Source: Lachnospiraceae bacterium (lineage in GTDB: Bacteria > Bacillota > Clostridia > Lachnospirales > Lachnospiraceae). From it: a DNA stretch of 7,615 nucleotides. The translations under genes were made by a program, and so were the position numbers. Within the stretch, counting starts at the first letter, position 1, and the number at the start of each line of letters is the position of its first letter. Below the pieces are notes generated by a model. That model worked only from the letters and a program-made list of their open reading frames with translations. It searched no databases and was not told where the DNA came from. Shown piece after piece: positions 6,325 through 7,615 of the stretch. The stretch spans positions 1-7,615 of the forward strand of contig DNJW01000388.1 of NCBI GenBank assembly GCA_003488965.1, given 5' to 3'.

Positions 6325-7497
6325 TTACTTTTTTGCATTTAATACTTGTTCTATATATCTGAATCCCCCGAATCCATTTTCATCCATCAACAGACTTACA
6401 TCCGTACCGGCAGGTATTTTCAGGGTATATGGCCTGCCTTCATAAAAATAATTTACAGTCACTGCTACATCCGGTCTGTTTTTCATTGCCTCAAATACTT
6501 TCCTGTTGAAGCTGACCCATGTTTTGGCATCAATGACAACTTCGCTCTGCTGTGCATTTAAAATGGAATCTGCCGTTTGCTCCAAAAAGGAAGCATACGC
6601 CGAATTGGATACCGTTTCATGGCCAAGGACAGCTCCGCATTTTACGCATCTGTATGCCGTAACAGCATCGCTGGTTGCCGTTGCACCGCTTATAATCACG
6701 CTTTCTGTTACATGGCTGCAAACCGGGGCAGAACTGCTCCCGCTCTCTGAACCGGAAACGCTTTCCGTCTTGTCTGTGTTCTCCCCATCTGGAGCTTTAT
6801 CCGGATTTTGAACATCGCCCGGAGTCTGGGTATCGTCAGGAGTTTGGGTATCATCCGGGGTCTGGGTATCGTCCGGATTTTGAGTATCGTCCGGATTTTG
6901 AGTATCGTCCGGGGTCTGCGTGTCATCAGGATTCTGTCCTGCATCTGTCTCGGCTTTTAACGCGTTCAGCATTTCTTCAATGCCGCTGTCCGCCGAAGCG
7001 CCGCACGTCACGCTCCGCAGCTTATTTTCCCCATCCACGACAGCAATTACAGGAGTAGATATCTTCACCTTCCCTCCTTCCAGTTCCGTGGTCAGCTCCG
7101 CCTCTCTGCCATAGGCGAACATTGCACTATCCGCACCCCATCCATAGCCAAACTGTATCATACCTCCTGCTTCCTGGCAGTATGTATCCCGGAATGCACT
7201 GACTTCATCGCTGTCGTACAAAACTTCCACTGCGCATACCTCCGCCAGTTCCCCATTCTTCACCCACGCGCTTCGGGAAAGTCTATTCAGCACACCCATG
7301 CAATTGCCGCATGTAGTTTTGAAAAAAACAAGCACCTTAGGCCTGCCGCTGCTTTGAGTCGATATCTCTCCCCCATCCAAGCTATCAAACGTATAGCTGA
7401 ATTCTGCATTATCTTTCGATACTTCCACTGCCTTTGCAGGTATTGAAGGAAGGATAAGCAACAACGCCGCCAATAAACATAAAATTCTTTTCCTCAT
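6325..7497 (-). CDS. secreted thioredoxin-fold (redoxin) protein with repeat linker, Cys/His knuckle and unknown C-terminal domain
   Basis: The protein (390 residues) starts with an export signal: MRKR, a Leu-rich core, and a likely cut after AKA at residue 23. A thioredoxin-like domain (about 32-180) follows, with CGNC at 63-66 in the setting VLVFFKTTCGNC and a cis-proline P149 in STPVIAV, as in TlpA/redoxin proteins that reduce or exchange disulfides outside the membrane. C88, C107 and C165 are further cysteines. Seven hexapeptides of the form [N/T]PDDTQ (189-230, the last TPGDVQ) form a flexible acidic linker, then a Ser/Glu-rich stretch. C260, H262, C284 and C287 form a possible zinc knuckle, and an unidentified domain (about 295-390) closes the protein. 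No sorting motif, lipobox or C-terminal membrane segment is seen, so it is probably released or held non-covalently. The frame extends to ATG 7515, but only ATG 7497 has a ribosome site. It is monocistronic, ending at the terminator 6281-6317. Target unknown. Confidence 0.85.
   Translation of the reverse strand: MRKRILCLLAALLLILPSIPAKAVEVSKDNAEFSYTFDSLDGGEISTQSSGRPKVLVFFKTTCGNCMGVLNRLSRSAWVKNGELAEVCAVEVLYDSDEVSAFRDTYCQEAGGMIQFGYGWGADSAMFAYGREAELTTELEGGKVKISTPVIAVVDGENKLRSVTCGASADSGIEEMLNALKAETDAGQNPDDTQTPDDTQNPDDTQNPDDTQTPDDTQTPDDTQTPGDVQNPDKAPDGENTDKTESVSGSESGSSSAPVCSHVTESVIISGATATSDAVTAYRCVKCGAVLGHETVSNSAYASFLEQTADSILNAQQSEVVIDAKTWVSFNRKVFEAMKNRPDVAVTVNYFYEGRPYTLKIPAGTDVSLLMDENGFGGFRYIEQVLNAKK
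6808..6933 (-). repeat. seven tandem 18-bp repeats coding for [N/T]PDDTQ
   Basis: These 126 nt inside the redoxin gene hold seven in-frame 18-bp units encoding NPDDTQ or TPDDTQ, the last degenerate (TPGDVQ), with a decayed eighth (NPDKAP) beyond. Two adjacent units (6866-6883 and 6884-6901) are identical base for base, which suggests recent slippage or unequal exchange. Copy number can change without a frameshift, so linker length may vary between strains. Confidence 0.92.
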
Positions 7498-7506
7498 TTT
7501 ATTCTT

Positions 7507-7512
7507 TCCTTT
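7507..7512 (-). promoter_or_regulatory. ribosome binding site setting the redoxin start
   Basis: AAAGGA on the minus strand lies 9 nt before ATG 7497. The alternative ATG at 7515 overlaps this region and has no purine-rich site before it. Starting at 7497 also gives a normal signal peptide beginning MRKR. Confidence 0.65.
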
Positions 7513-7525
7513 CATCTATGAATCA

Positions 7526-7565
7526 ACTATAGACAATTGCGAAACTCTGATTTTCCAATTACGAA
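7526..7565 (-). promoter_or_regulatory. candidate operator: two direct repeats TTCG(C/T)AATTG beside a possible -10 box
   Basis: On the minus strand TTCGTAATTG (7565-7556) and TTCGCAATTG (7543-7534) match at 9 of 10 bases and start 22 bp apart, about two helical turns. TATAGT (7531-7526) follows the second copy by 2 nt and could be a -10 box. At 17-nt spacing its -35 would be AAAATC, far from consensus. A poor -35 with a tandem site beside it is what an activator-dependent promoter looks like, and the repeat spacing resembles sites bound by LytTR-type regulators. The bases do not identify a particular regulator. The evidence is the repeat alone. Confidence 0.4.
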
Positions 7566-7615
7566 TTGTGCAGTTTGTATATTCCATAAGCAGACCCTTG
7601 ATTACCGTCGGTACT

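Noticed and set aside
6808..6933. CRISPR-like array
   Set aside because: The units are contiguous 18-bp repeats without spacers and code in frame for a hexapeptide, so this is a coding minisatellite.
6708..6944. A 78-codon minus-strand frame rich in Arg, Ile and Pro repeats
   Set aside because: It is the out-of-frame reading of the 18-bp repeat inside the redoxin gene, so its repetitiveness is a shadow.
7533..7569. Inverted repeat ACAATT...AATTGT upstream of the redoxin gene
   Set aside because: Only 6 bp match cleanly across a 25-nt gap. The direct-repeat reading of the same bases is much better (9 of 10).
7516..7615. C-terminal ends of an upstream minus-strand gene: one frame open from the right edge to TAG at 7516-7518, another to TAA at 7559-7561
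   Set aside because: Two different frames are open, both short, and neither gives a recognisable sequence. Such lengths arise by chance, so no partial gene is called.

Overview
The window reads as chromosomal DNA of a low-to-moderate G+C Gram-positive anaerobe of the Clostridia, most likely a Lachnospiraceae gut bacterium. This is inferred from the apt-rel-metallohydrolase block, strong AGGAGG-type ribosome sites, SigA-type promoters, an orphan HD-GYP response regulator, and a secreted protein with a C-terminal domain style I associate with that family. No rRNA, tRNA, CRISPR array, insertion sequence or phage gene was seen. All seven supported complete genes lie on the minus strand, so transcription runs from right to left.

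From the right edge: (1) 7516-7615 is a leader or intergenic stretch with a near-perfect 10-bp direct repeat on a 22-bp period. (2) A secreted thioredoxin-fold protein follows (7497-6325), with a CGNC active site, a Pro/Asp/Thr/Gln hexapeptide repeat linker, a Cys/His knuckle and an unidentified C-terminal domain. It ends at a strong intrinsic terminator (6281-6317). (3) A promoter with a 17-bp spacer (6232-6260) starts a unit made of a COG1237-type metallo-beta-lactamase-fold hydrolase (6174-5365, GTG start) and a PaaI-type hotdog thioesterase (5319-4924). (4) A near-consensus promoter (4889-4917) directly after the thioesterase drives a REC/HD-GYP response regulator (4810-3719). Closely spaced behind it come apt (3687-3163), the bifunctional (p)ppGpp synthetase/hydrolase rel (3111-790) and a glyoxalase-II-like hydrolase (768-136). 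A probable terminator lies at 81-111, and the left edge carries a perfect 16-bp inverted repeat.

The genes of block 4 fit a nucleotide-signalling and stress theme. The HD-GYP protein should hydrolyse cyclic di-GMP in response to phosphorylation, Apt salvages adenine to AMP, and Rel makes and degrades (p)ppGpp. Gaps of about 20-50 nt without terminators suggest that one transcript carries two second-messenger enzymes. I see no clearly undescribed multi-gene system. The points most worth a second look are the HD-GYP/apt/rel linkage, the modular secreted redoxin and the tandem operator-like repeat in front of it, and the palindrome at the left edge.
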